From an uncultured Clostridia bacterium (GTDB taxonomy: Bacteria; Bacillota; Clostridia; Oscillospirales; Oscillospiraceae): a stretch of DNA of 12,758 bases. The position numbers were made by a program, and so were the translations under genes. Below are positions 1 to 5,974 of this stretch, piece after piece. The notes beneath the pieces are model-generated. The model was not told where the DNA came from, searched no databases, and worked only from the letters and a program-made list of their open reading frames with translations. Where the stretch lies: contig CAMNHH010000056.1 in assembly GCA_946539175.1 (NCBI GenBank), positions 1-12,758 on the forward strand, written 5' to 3'. Every line of letters starts with the position of its first letter. The stretch's first letter is position 1.

Positions 1-167
1 GCCGCATCCTGGCGGTGCCGGGCCTGGAGGCCAACGACGTGGACGCCGCCCTGGTCCACGAGGCTGCCATCGGCAAGATCGCCGGCGAGCAGCTGATGAA
101 GCTGATGACCCTGGGCCTCACCGAGCAGGAGGCCGAGGAGCAGATCATCAACGGCTTCCTGAAATAA
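1..167 (+). CDS. SufB/SufD-family Fe-S cluster assembly scaffold, C-terminal fragment
   Basis: The reading frame is open from the window edge to a TAA at 165-167 and gives 54 residues. The ending HEAAIGKIAGEQLMKLMTLG, followed by a Leu-Thr-Glu-Gln-Glu-Ala segment and INGFLK, is the typical end of SufB/SufD proteins: a conserved His-Glu-Ala, a Gly-Lys-Ile, a 'MxxGLxxxEA' helix and a final 'I(V/N)xGF'. SufBCD is the scaffold and ATPase complex that builds Fe-S clusters in the cytoplasm. The 'IPxLEANxxDVxxxHEAAxGKI' style resembles the shorter SufB/SufD proteins of clostridia and archaea more than E. coli SufD. SufB and SufD cannot be told apart from this fragment. No terminator is visible before glyS, which starts 30 bases later, so read-through from the suf operon into glyS is likely. 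The family call is firm; the paralogue is open. Confidence 0.85.
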   Translation, partial: RILAVPGLEANDVDAALVHEAAIGKIAGEQLMKLMTLGLTEQEAEEQIINGFLK

Positions 168-197
168 AAAGAATCTTATAACGGAGGTTCATCCACA

Positions 198-1601
198 ATG
201 AATAATACCGAAAAGACCATGGACAAAATCGTGGCCCTGTGCAAGAACCGGGGCTTCATCTTCGCGGGCTCCGAGATCTACGGCGGCCTGGCCAACACCT
301 GGGACTACGGCCCCCTGGGCACCCGGCTGAAGAACAACGTGAAGGACGCCTGGCGCAAGCGCTTCATCCAGGAGCGGCACAACTCCTTCGAGGTGGACGC
401 CGACATCCTCATGAATCCCAGAGTCTGGGAGGCCAGCGGCCACGTGGGCTCCTTCTCCGATCCCCTGCTGGACTGCAAGGAGTGCAAGATGCGCTTCCGG
501 GCCGACAATCTCATCGACGAGTTTGACCCCGAGGCCCATGCCGACGGCATGACCAAGGAGGAGATGTTCGACTACATCAAGGCCCATTCCATCCCCTGCC
601 CCCACTGCGGCAAGCACAACTTCACCGACATCCGGGAATTCAACCTGATGTTCCAGACCTACCGGGGCGTCACCAACGACGCCAAGTCCGTCATCTACCT
701 GCGGCCCGAGAACGCCCAGGGCGAGTACGTCAACTACCCCAACGTGCTGCGCTCCATGCGGGCCAAGCTGCCCTTCTCCATCGGCCAGATCGGCAAGGCC
801 TTCCGCAACGAGATCACCCCGGGCAACTTCACCTTCCGCACCATCGAGTTCGAGCAGATGGAGTTCCAGACCTTCTGCAAGCCCGGCGACGATCTGGAGC
901 TCTACGAGTACTTCAAGAACTACGGCAAGCAGTTCTTCGAGGACCTGGGCCTGCCCGCGGAGAACCTGCGCTTCCATGACCATGAGAAGCTGGCCCACTA
1001 CGCCGCCGCGGCCTGCGACATCGAGTTCCTCTTCCCCACCCTGGGCTGGGGCGAGATCAACGGCACCCATGACCGCACCAACTTCGATCTCAGCCGCCAC
1101 CAGGAGTACTCCGGTCAGAAGATGGACTATCTGGATCCCTACACCGGCGAGCGCTATATCCCCTACATCGTGGAGTCCACCTACGGCCTGGACCGCACCG
1201 TCCTGGCCCTGCTCTGCCAGGCCTACGACGAGGAGCTTGTGGACGCCGCCAAGAACGACGTCCGGGTGGTCCTGCACCTGAAGCCCTCCGTCGCCCCCAT
1301 CAAGGCCTCCATCCTGCCCCTGTCCAAGAAGCTGGGGGACAAGGCCATGGAGATCCGGGACGAGCTGGCCAAGTCCTTCATGGTGGACTATGACGACACC
1401 GGCTCCATCGGCAAGCGTTACCGCCGGGCCGACGAGATCGGCACCCCCTACTGCATCACCGTGGACTTCGACACCGTGGGCGACCCCGAGAAGGGCGTCG
1501 AGCCCGACCGTGCCGTCACCATCCGGGACCGGGATACCATGGAGCAGGTCCGGGTGCCCATCGAGGGCCTGAAGGCCTGGCTGGAGGAGCATCTCCAATA
1601 A
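198..1601 (+). CDS. glyS: Glycyl-tRNA synthetase (alpha2, single-chain type)
   Basis: The 467-residue product charges tRNA-Gly with glycine in the cytoplasm and has the normal length for the homodimeric class II enzyme (glyQS type). Visible landmarks are the N-terminal signature GSEIYGGLANTWDYGPLG (24-41), a CxxC pair at 93-96 and a second at 134-137 flanking the insertion domain and probably holding zinc, class II motif 2 beginning RNEITPG (Arg203) with FRTIEFEQMEF after it, and motif 3 ESTYGLDR (326-333). Residues from about 365 onward form the anticodon-binding domain. The ATG is supported by GGAGGT at 183-188, nine bases upstream. The gene lies 30 bases after the suf fragment and 20 bases before the FolD-like gene. 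I see no T-box leader, although many Firmicute synthetase genes have one; the gap is too short to hold it. Confidence 0.97.
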   Translation: MNNTEKTMDKIVALCKNRGFIFAGSEIYGGLANTWDYGPLGTRLKNNVKDAWRKRFIQERHNSFEVDADILMNPRVWEASGHVGSFSDPLLDCKECKMRFRADNLIDEFDPEAHADGMTKEEMFDYIKAHSIPCPHCGKHNFTDIREFNLMFQTYRGVTNDAKSVIYLRPENAQGEYVNYPNVLRSMRAKLPFSIGQIGKAFRNEITPGNFTFRTIEFEQMEFQTFCKPGDDLELYEYFKNYGKQFFEDLGLPAENLRFHDHEKLAHYAAAACDIEFLFPTLGWGEINGTHDRTNFDLSRHQEYSGQKMDYLDPYTGERYIPYIVESTYGLDRTVLALLCQAYDEELVDAAKNDVRVVLHLKPSVAPIKASILPLSKKLGDKAMEIRDELAKSFMVDYDDTGSIGKRYRRADEIGTPYCITVDFDTVGDPEKGVEPDRAVTIRDRDTMEQVRVPIEGLKAWLEEHLQ

Positions 1602-1621
1602 TCGAATGGAGGGATGATCCC

Positions 1622-2026
1622 ATGCGTGATTTTGTGACTGCGCTCAAAAACCGCGTGGACGCGCTGTATCTGGAGTACGTTTTCCCGGTGCTGGCCACCC
1701 TGCGGCTGGGGGAGGACCCCGCCGCCGTGGCCTTTGAGACGGAGCTCCTGGCCGCTGCCAGGGCAGCCGGGATTCGGGTGCGGCGCTACATCATGCCCGC
1801 GGATCTGAGCTTTGCCGACGTGGAGCGGCTGATCGGGGAGATCAACGCCGACTTCCTGCTCTCCGCCCTGCTGATCGTGAAGCCCCCGGAGGGGGAGCTG
1901 GACGCCGCCCGAATGGAGGCCCTGATCGCCCCGGCCAAGCGGCTGGCGGAGGCCCCCGTGCCGGAGCTGCTGGAGGCCGTTGTGGACGCCGCGGAGCGGC
2001 GGGCAAAGCAAAGCCCGGCAAAATGA
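1622..2026 (+). CDS. Stand-alone FolD-like N-terminal domain lacking the catalytic residues
   Basis: The 134-residue product matches the first (catalytic) domain of FolD, the methylene-tetrahydrofolate dehydrogenase/cyclohydrolase. 'PVLATLRLGEDPAA' (22-35) corresponds to the FolD 'LAxIxVGxDPAS' strand and loop. 'AGIRVRRYIMPADLS' (49-63), 'INADFLLSALLIVKPP' (74-89) and 'IAPAKRL' (102-108) follow in the right order and spacing. The NADP-binding Rossmann domain that makes up the second half of FolD is absent, and lspA starts 12 bases after the stop. The residues that do chemistry in FolD appear replaced: the Tyr and Lys of 'YxxxK' are Phe38 and Leu42, the Gln of 'VQLP' is Val86, and the Asp of 'KDVDG' is Arg107. 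Dehydrogenase or cyclohydrolase activity is therefore unlikely. The gene has a good TGGAGGG site (1607-1613) and an intact frame, so it looks maintained rather than decaying. Its role is unknown. My alignment was by eye. Confidence 0.72.
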   Translation: MRDFVTALKNRVDALYLEYVFPVLATLRLGEDPAAVAFETELLAAARAAGIRVRRYIMPADLSFADVERLIGEINADFLLSALLIVKPPEGELDAARMEALIAPAKRLAEAPVPELLEAVVDAAERRAKQSPAK

Positions 2027-2038
2027 AAGGATAAGCCT

Positions 2039-2515
2039 ATGACAAAGAGACGCGGGCTGCTGATGGCCCTCTTTATGGCCGCCACAGTGGCGCTGGACCA
2101 GATCACCAAGGCCCTGGTCCGGGCGCAGATCCCCATCGGCCACGCCGTGCCGGTGCTGCCGGGGATCGTGCAGCTGACCCACGTGGAGAACGAGGGGGCC
2201 GCCTTCTCCATGCTGGGAGGCGCCCGCTGGTTCTTCCTGGCCCTGGTGCTGGTCTACTTCGGGGGCGTGGCGCTGCTGATCCGGCGGCGGGTCATTACCA
2301 AGCCCGTGGAGCTCTGGGCCCTGGCCGCCATCGGCGGCGGCGCCCTGGGCAACGCCGTCGACCGGGCCGTTTCCGGCGTTGTGACGGATATGATCGAGCC
2401 CCTGTTCATGGAGTTCGCCGTCTTCAACGTGGCGGATATCTTCATCACCTGCGGCGCGGTGCTGCTGGCGATGTACGTGCTGTTCTTTGATCGAAAACAT
2501 GAAGATAAAAGCTGA
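2039..2515 (+). CDS. lspA: Lipoprotein signal peptidase (signal peptidase II)
   Basis: This 158-residue inner-membrane aspartyl protease cleaves the signal peptide of prolipoproteins after Lgt has added diacylglycerol. It shows four hydrophobic segments (about 7-24, 62-82, 92-108 and 133-151) and the family blocks: Asp20 in 'LDQITK', 'HVENEGAAF' (48-56, the 'xNxGAAF' block), 'GGALGNAVDR' with catalytic Asp108, and 'FNVAD' with catalytic Asp133. The length is normal. The start is set by AAAGGAT at 2025-2031, which overlaps the end of the FolD-like gene, so translation of the two may be coupled. The 3' end overlaps the next gene. lspA next to an rluD-type pseudouridine synthase is a widespread arrangement in Firmicutes. 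Confidence 0.96.
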   Translation: MTKRRGLLMALFMAATVALDQITKALVRAQIPIGHAVPVLPGIVQLTHVENEGAAFSMLGGARWFFLALVLVYFGGVALLIRRRVITKPVELWALAAIGGGALGNAVDRAVSGVVTDMIEPLFMEFAVFNVADIFITCGAVLLAMYVLFFDRKHEDKS

Positions 2516-3398
2516 AAGCGGCGGTCTCCGCCTGGACGTATTCCTGTCCGAGCAGCTGGAACATAGCTCCCGCTCCGCGGCCCAGAAGCTGCTGGAGGCC
2601 GGGGCCGTGACCCTGGACGGAAAGCCCCTGCGGAAGCGGGACAAGACGGTGGCGGGGGCCGTTTATTCGGTGGAGCTTCCCGAAGTGAAGGAGCTTTCCA
2701 TCGAGGCGAAGGAGCTGCCCCTGGATATTGTCTATGAGGACGCCGATCTGCTGGTGATCAACAAGCCCAAGGGCCTGGTGGTGCATCCCGCCCCCGGCCA
2801 CTGGGACGACACCCTGGTGAACGCCCTGATGTTCCACTGCAGGGACTCCCTCTCCGGCATCAACGGGGAGCTGCGGCCCGGCATCGTCCACCGGATCGAC
2901 AAGGACACCTCCGGCCTGCTGATCGTGGCGAAGAACGACTTCGCCCACCAGGCCCTGGCGGAGCAGCTCCAGGACCACAGCCTCTCCCGGACCTACGAGG
3001 CCATTGTCAAGGGGGGCTTCCGGGAGGACGAGGGGACCGTAAACGCCCCCATCGGGCGGCATCCCGTGGACCGGAAGAAAATGGCCGTCACCGAGAAGAA
3101 CAGCCGCCCCGCCGTCACCCACTGGCGGGTGCTGGAGCGGCTGGGACAGTATACCCTGGTGGAATGCCGCCTGGAGACGGGCCGTACCCACCAGATCCGG
3201 GTCCACATGGCCCACATCCGCCACCCTCTGCTGGGGGATACGGTCTACGGCAGCCCCAGGCCGGAGCTGGGCCAGGACAGCCAGTGCCTCCACGCCCGGC
3301 AGCTGCGTTTCCGCCACCCCCGCACGGGGGAGGAAATGACCGTTTCCTGTCCCCGCCCGGACTGGTTCGAGGCGGTGCTGGAAAAGCTGCGAAAATAA
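2499..3398 (+). CDS. RluD-type 23S rRNA pseudouridine synthase (RluA family)
   Basis: The 299-residue enzyme converts uridine to pseudouridine in structured RNA, most likely 23S rRNA. It has an N-terminal S4 RNA-binding domain (about 9-60, 'GLRLDVFLSEQL...SRSAAQKLLEAG') and then the RluA catalytic domain. Diagnostic motifs are 'VINKPKGLVVHPAPGH', the catalytic motif 'HRIDKDTSGLLIVAKN' with Asp134, and 'LETGRTHQIRVHMAHIRHPLLGD' split across about residues 227-249. Two starts are possible: TTG at 2487 or ATG at 2499. I chose the ATG because the S4 domain then begins at the usual distance. Neither start has a clear ribosome binding site, and the 17-base overlap with lspA suggests translational coupling. 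Which uridines it modifies cannot be told from the sequence; RluD is the nearest named type. Confidence 0.92.
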   Translation: MKIKAESGGLRLDVFLSEQLEHSSRSAAQKLLEAGAVTLDGKPLRKRDKTVAGAVYSVELPEVKELSIEAKELPLDIVYEDADLLVINKPKGLVVHPAPGHWDDTLVNALMFHCRDSLSGINGELRPGIVHRIDKDTSGLLIVAKNDFAHQALAEQLQDHSLSRTYEAIVKGGFREDEGTVNAPIGRHPVDRKKMAVTEKNSRPAVTHWRVLERLGQYTLVECRLETGRTHQIRVHMAHIRHPLLGDTVYGSPRPELGQDSQCLHARQLRFRHPRTGEEMTVSCPRPDWFEAVLEKLRK

Positions 3399-3405
3399 GC
3401 GAAAC

Positions 3406-3441
3406 AAAGCGAGAAGCCCAAAATCACGGGCTTCTCGCTTT
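3406..3441. terminator. Bidirectional hairpin terminator between rluD-type and SRAP genes
   Basis: A perfect 14-bp stem (3406-3419 pairing with 3428-3441; arm AAAGCGAGAAGCCC) closes an 8-base loop. It lies 8 bases past the rluD-type stop and 20 bases before the end of the convergent SRAP gene. The adenines before the stem give the minus-strand transcript a T-rich tail, and the plus-strand side ends in TTTCTT. It can plausibly stop transcription from both sides. Confidence 0.85.
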
Positions 3442-3460
3442 CTTCCGTATTCCAGGGGGC

Positions 3461-4078
3461 TCAGCCTGCCTTTTCCGCATGCAGGGCGGTGACGGCCAGC
3501 GCCAAAAAGCGGCCGGGCTCGGCCTCCGGCCGGACCCACTCCGCGGCGGAGTCCCCAGGCAGGATCAGGGGCATCCGGTCGTGGAGGAAGGCCACGTCGG
3601 GGCTGGGGCTCCGGGTCAGAATCACGAAGCAGGGCAGTCCCTGCTCCAGCCGGTAGAGACCGCAGAGCCAGCACAGCCCCTCCGCCCGGGGACGGACGGC
3701 GTATTTGGTCCGCCGGGGCTTCCCCGTCTCCGGGTCGAGGTCGTGGAGCCATTCAAAGTACCAGGAGGCGGGCACGGCGCAGCGGTGGGCGGCCCAGCCC
3801 TCCCGGAAGCTGGGCTTCTCGGCGGCGGTCTCCGCCCGGGCGTTGATCAGCGGCGCCCTGCCCGGCATCCCGTAGCCCCAGCGCATGGGGAAGATCCGGG
3901 TCCCGCCCTGCCGGTCCGCCGCCAGCACGGGGACCAGATCCGTGGGCCGGACCTCCCCCTGGGTGACGGGGGCCGCCCCCACGGCCAGGAAGCGGGGGAT
4001 CAGGGCCGAGCGCTCCAGCCCCTCCCGGATGGGGTCCCATTCCACCCCTCCGGGCAAAACGTAATAGCGGCAGCACAT
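3461..4078 (-). CDS. SRAP-domain protein (YedK/HMCES family), abasic-site DNA-protein crosslinker
   Basis: The 205-residue product belongs to the SRAP family. Its members use the N-terminal cysteine, exposed after removal of Met1, to form a stable thiazolidine crosslink with abasic sites in single-stranded DNA and so protect them. The required residues are present: Cys2 in 'MCCRY', Asn79 in 'INARAET', Glu109 in 'WYFEW' and His166 in 'HDRMP'. The family blocks 'MRWGYG' and 'CGLY' are also there. A second cysteine follows at position 3, where many homologues have glycine (MCGR). The length is near that of E. coli YedK. GAGGAGGA at 4086-4093 supports the start, and a strong promoter lies just upstream. 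The gene stands alone, divergent from rubrerythrin and convergent with the rluD-type gene. Confidence 0.93.
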   Translation of the reverse strand: MCCRYYVLPGGVEWDPIREGLERSALIPRFLAVGAAPVTQGEVRPTDLVPVLAADRQGGTRIFPMRWGYGMPGRAPLINARAETAAEKPSFREGWAAHRCAVPASWYFEWLHDLDPETGKPRRTKYAVRPRAEGLCWLCGLYRLEQGLPCFVILTRSPSPDVAFLHDRMPLILPGDSAAEWVRPEAEPGRFLALAVTALHAEKAG

Positions 4079-4109
4079 AGGCGATTCCTCCTCTTTTGTT
4101 CACGTTCCC

Positions 4110-4137
4110 ATTATACCCCTTCCGGCGGGAAAGTCAA
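4110..4137 (-). promoter_or_regulatory. Sigma-A promoter of the SRAP gene
   Basis: On the minus strand TTGACT (4132-4137) and a perfect TATAAT (4110-4115) are separated by 16 bases. Transcription would begin near 4103, giving a leader of about 25 bases that contains the GAGGAGGA ribosome binding site. I see no inverted LexA-type site (GAAC-N4-GTTC), so SOS control is not supported here. Confidence 0.8.
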
Positions 4138-4224
4138 ACCCGGATCGCCGCAAATTCCCAGGCAGGTATGAAAGGCGGAAAAGGGGGCATACTCCGGGTG
4201 AGAACAATGATCGGAGGGATCCCT

Positions 4225-4815
4225 ATGAATCTGAATAATACCCAGACCCTGAGCAATCTGATGCGGGCCTTTGCCGGGGAGAGCCTGGCCCGGAACCGCT
4301 ATACCTTCGCGGCGGAGCAGGCGGAGCGGGACGGTCTGCCGGTGATCGCCGCGGTCTTCCGCTACACCGCCGGCCAGGAGAAGGAGCACGCGGAGATCTT
4401 CGCGGACTTCCTGCGGAAGGGCGGAGCCGACAGCCTGGAGCTCGAGGGCAGCTTCCCGGTGGATACCGCCGCAGACACCCTGGCCCTGCTGGCCGCGGCG
4501 GCCCGGAACGAGGAGCGGGAGCACAGCGACGTATACCCGGCCTTCGCCGCTGTGGCCCGGGACGAGGGCTTCGGGGAGATCGCCCGGAAGCTGGAGCTGA
4601 TCGCCCGGGTGGAGCAGTGCCATGCGGGCCGCTTCGAGGCCTTCCGCCGTCTGCTGGCGGAGCATAAGCTGTTTGTCTCGGACCTGGACTGTGCCTGGAT
4701 CTGCCTGAACTGCGGCCACGAGCTGACGGCCAAGGCCGCGCCCCAGAGCTGCCCCGTCTGCGGGGAGGCGGGCTTCTTCATCCGGGTGGAGATGTCCCCC
4801 TATTCCTATCAGTAG
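4225..4815 (+). CDS. rbr: Rubrerythrin (ferritin-like diiron domain plus rubredoxin-like domain)
   Basis: The 196-residue product is a peroxide-scavenging non-haem iron protein of anaerobes, reducing hydrogen peroxide to water with electrons from rubredoxin or NAD(P)H oxidoreductases. The four-helix diiron domain (about 6-147) carries the expected ligands: Glu19 in 'GESLARNRY', Glu52 and His55 in 'QEKEHAE', Glu96/Glu99 in 'NEEREH', and Glu130 with His133 in 'VEQCH'. The C-terminal rubredoxin-like knuckle has Cys160-x2-Cys163 and Cys176-x2-Cys179 for one iron. The frame stays open upstream to 4096, but GGAGGG at 4212-4217 and the family's usual N-terminus fix the ATG at 4225. I see no confident promoter or PerR box in 4138-4224. 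It ends before a hairpin shared with the convergent thioredoxin reductase gene. Confidence 0.95.
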   Translation: MNLNNTQTLSNLMRAFAGESLARNRYTFAAEQAERDGLPVIAAVFRYTAGQEKEHAEIFADFLRKGGADSLELEGSFPVDTAADTLALLAAAARNEEREHSDVYPAFAAVARDEGFGEIARKLELIARVEQCHAGRFEAFRRLLAEHKLFVSDLDCAWICLNCGHELTAKAAPQSCPVCGEAGFFIRVEMSPYSYQ

Positions 4816-4870
4816 GCAAGGAGCGTTTGCAGGAACTCGCCAAATCCCGATTCATCTCACAAACACACAA

Positions 4871-4912
4871 ACACAAAGAGGAAGCAAGCACGGGCCTGCT
4901 TCCTCTTTGTGT
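4871..4912. terminator. Bidirectional hairpin between rbr and the thioredoxin reductase gene
   Basis: A perfect 16-bp stem (4871-4886 pairing with 4897-4912; arm ACACAAAGAGGAAGCA) closes a 10-base loop between two convergent genes. The minus-strand transcript continues into TTTGTGTG, a moderate T-rich tail. The plus-strand side lacks a T run, so termination is better supported for the reductase gene than for rbr. Confidence 0.75.
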
Positions 4913-4921
4913 GATTCTGCC

Positions 4922-5827
4922 TTACCGATCCAGATACCGGCAGGCGTTCAGGGCCGCGTTGGCCCCGTCGGCCACGGCGGTGGCCACCTGGCGATAGGCC
5001 TTGGTGCGGCAGTCCCCCGCGGCGAAGACGCCCTCGGTGGGGGTGGCGCAGCTCTCGTCGGCCCGGATGTAACCCACGTCGTTCAGCGGGGCCAGGGCGG
5101 CGAAGGCCCGGTTTTCCGGCTCCGTGCCGATGGCCAGGAAGGCCCCGTCCACGGCCAGATCCCTTTCCTCGCCGCTGTCCAGATTCTGCAGCCGCAGGCC
5201 GGTGAGATGGTCCCGGCCCAGGTAAGCCACGCAGACCGTGGAGTAGAGGATCTCCACGTTGGGCCGGGCCAGCACCAGCTCCACCATCCGCTGCTCGCCG
5301 GTGAGGAAGGCCAGATTCTGCACCACCGTCACCCTGTCGCAGATCTCTGCCAGCAGCAGAATCTCCTGCAGGGCGGTGTTGCCCCCGCCGATGACGGCCA
5401 CGTGGGCCCCCTGGTAGAAGGCCCCGTCGCAGACGGCGCAGAAGGACAGACCGCTGCCGATCAGCTCCTCCTCGCCGGGCAGCTCCAGGCGGCGGTGCCG
5501 GGCCCCGGCGGCGATGATGACGGCCCTTGCCTCGTAGCGGGCGTTCTCCCCGATGACAGTCTTCACGGAGCCGTTCTCGATGCCGGTGACGGTGTCCATG
5601 TCCACGTTGGCCCCCAGGGCCAGGGCCTGCTCCAGCATCCGCTGGGCCAGCTCATTGCCGGAGATGGTCTCAAAGCCGGGGTAGTTCTCCAGCTTGGGGG
5701 AGAAGGTGATCTGCCCGCCGAAGCTGTCCTTTTCCAGCACCAGCACGGACTTTCCGGCCCGCCGGGCGTATATGGCGGCGGTGAGCCCCGCGGGCCCTGC
5801 GCCGATGATCAGAATGTCGTATATCAT
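4922..5827 (-). CDS. trxB: Thioredoxin reductase-like flavoprotein with altered NADPH-binding motif
   Basis: The 301-residue product has the full low-molecular-weight thioredoxin reductase layout: the FAD site 'GAGPAGLTAAIYARRAG' (9-25), 'FGGQITFSPKLENYPGF' (36-52), the redox pair Cys130-Ala-Val-Cys133-Asp, the second nucleotide site 'GGGNTA' (147-152), and the closing FAD block 'VFAAGDCRTKAYRQVATAVADGA'. The NADPH 2'-phosphate motif HRRxxxR, expected about 20 residues after GGGNTA, is replaced by 'QNLAFLT' (170-176). NADPH may thus not be its donor; NADH or reduced ferredoxin are alternatives, as known for some clostridial relatives. The start at 5827 is set by AAAGGAGA (5834-5841); an earlier in-frame ATG at 5845 lacks a ribosome binding site. 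No thioredoxin gene is next to it. The family is certain, the electron donor is open. Confidence 0.88.
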   Translation of the reverse strand: MIYDILIIGAGPAGLTAAIYARRAGKSVLVLEKDSFGGQITFSPKLENYPGFETISGNELAQRMLEQALALGANVDMDTVTGIENGSVKTVIGENARYEARAVIIAAGARHRRLELPGEEELIGSGLSFCAVCDGAFYQGAHVAVIGGGNTALQEILLLAEICDRVTVVQNLAFLTGEQRMVELVLARPNVEILYSTVCVAYLGRDHLTGLRLQNLDSGEERDLAVDGAFLAIGTEPENRAFAALAPLNDVGYIRADESCATPTEGVFAAGDCRTKAYRQVATAVADGANAALNACRYLDR

Positions 5828-5833
5828 GGGGAT

Positions 5834-5841
5834 TCTCCTTT
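5834..5841 (-). promoter_or_regulatory. Ribosome binding site deciding the reductase start
   Basis: AAAGGAGA on the minus strand lies six bases before the ATG at 5827 and favours it over the in-frame ATG at 5845, which would place this site inside the gene. Confidence 0.8.
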
Positions 5842-5887
5842 GCATCGGATGTGATCATTTTTCAGAGGAAGGATCGCCCGGCGGCGA

Positions 5888-5968
5888 TATGAAGTACGCT
5901 GCATGCCGCAAGGCATACTTCATAACGCCGATAAGCGATACTGCATGCGCAGCGCGCCAAAGGCGCGC
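5888..5968. repeat. Palindromic intergenic element (REP-like)
   Basis: Between the stop of the pyrophosphatase gene and the reductase gene lie two stacked hairpins. The first has outer arms TATGAAGTA (5888-5896) and TACTTCATA (5916-5924) and an inner stem TGCC-GCAA-GGCA (5904-5915) with a one-sided bulge. The second is GCGCGCC-AAA-GGCGCGC (5952-5968), starting only a few bases past the pyrophosphatase stop in its direction of transcription. The word CTGCATGC occurs at 5899-5906 and again at 5941-5948, so the two parts look like diverged units. The second hairpin may act as a weak terminator or RNA 3'-end stabiliser, although no T run follows it. No open reading frame of note lies here. Confidence 0.6.
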
Positions 5969-5974
5969 GGCGTC

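Noticed and set aside
177..182. TATAAC as a -10 element for glyS
   Set aside because: A start about seven bases later, near 189, would cut off the GGAGGT ribosome binding site at 183-188, and no -35 element fits upstream.
168..197. A T-box riboswitch controlling glyS
   Set aside because: The gap to the upstream gene is only 30 bases, far too short for a T-box leader.
189..1598. A 469-codon open frame antisense to glyS
   Set aside because: It is rich in Val, Gly, Leu and His, typical of the reverse strand of GC-rich genes. It has no recognisable motif, and it lies entirely over an unmistakable glyS.
2445..3752. A 435-codon minus-strand frame across the rluD-type gene, the terminator and the SRAP gene
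   Set aside because: It crosses a strong bidirectional terminator and covers two well-supported genes in other frames, and its composition is that of a shadow frame.
4097..4106. GTTC-type words in the SRAP leader as a LexA (SOS) box
   Set aside because: The two GTTC words are in direct orientation, not the inverted GAAC-N4-GTTC arrangement that LexA needs.
4138..4224. A promoter or PerR-type box for rubrerythrin
   Set aside because: CATACT near 4190 is the only -10-like word and has no matching -35 element, and I see no PerR/Fur-like AT-rich palindrome.
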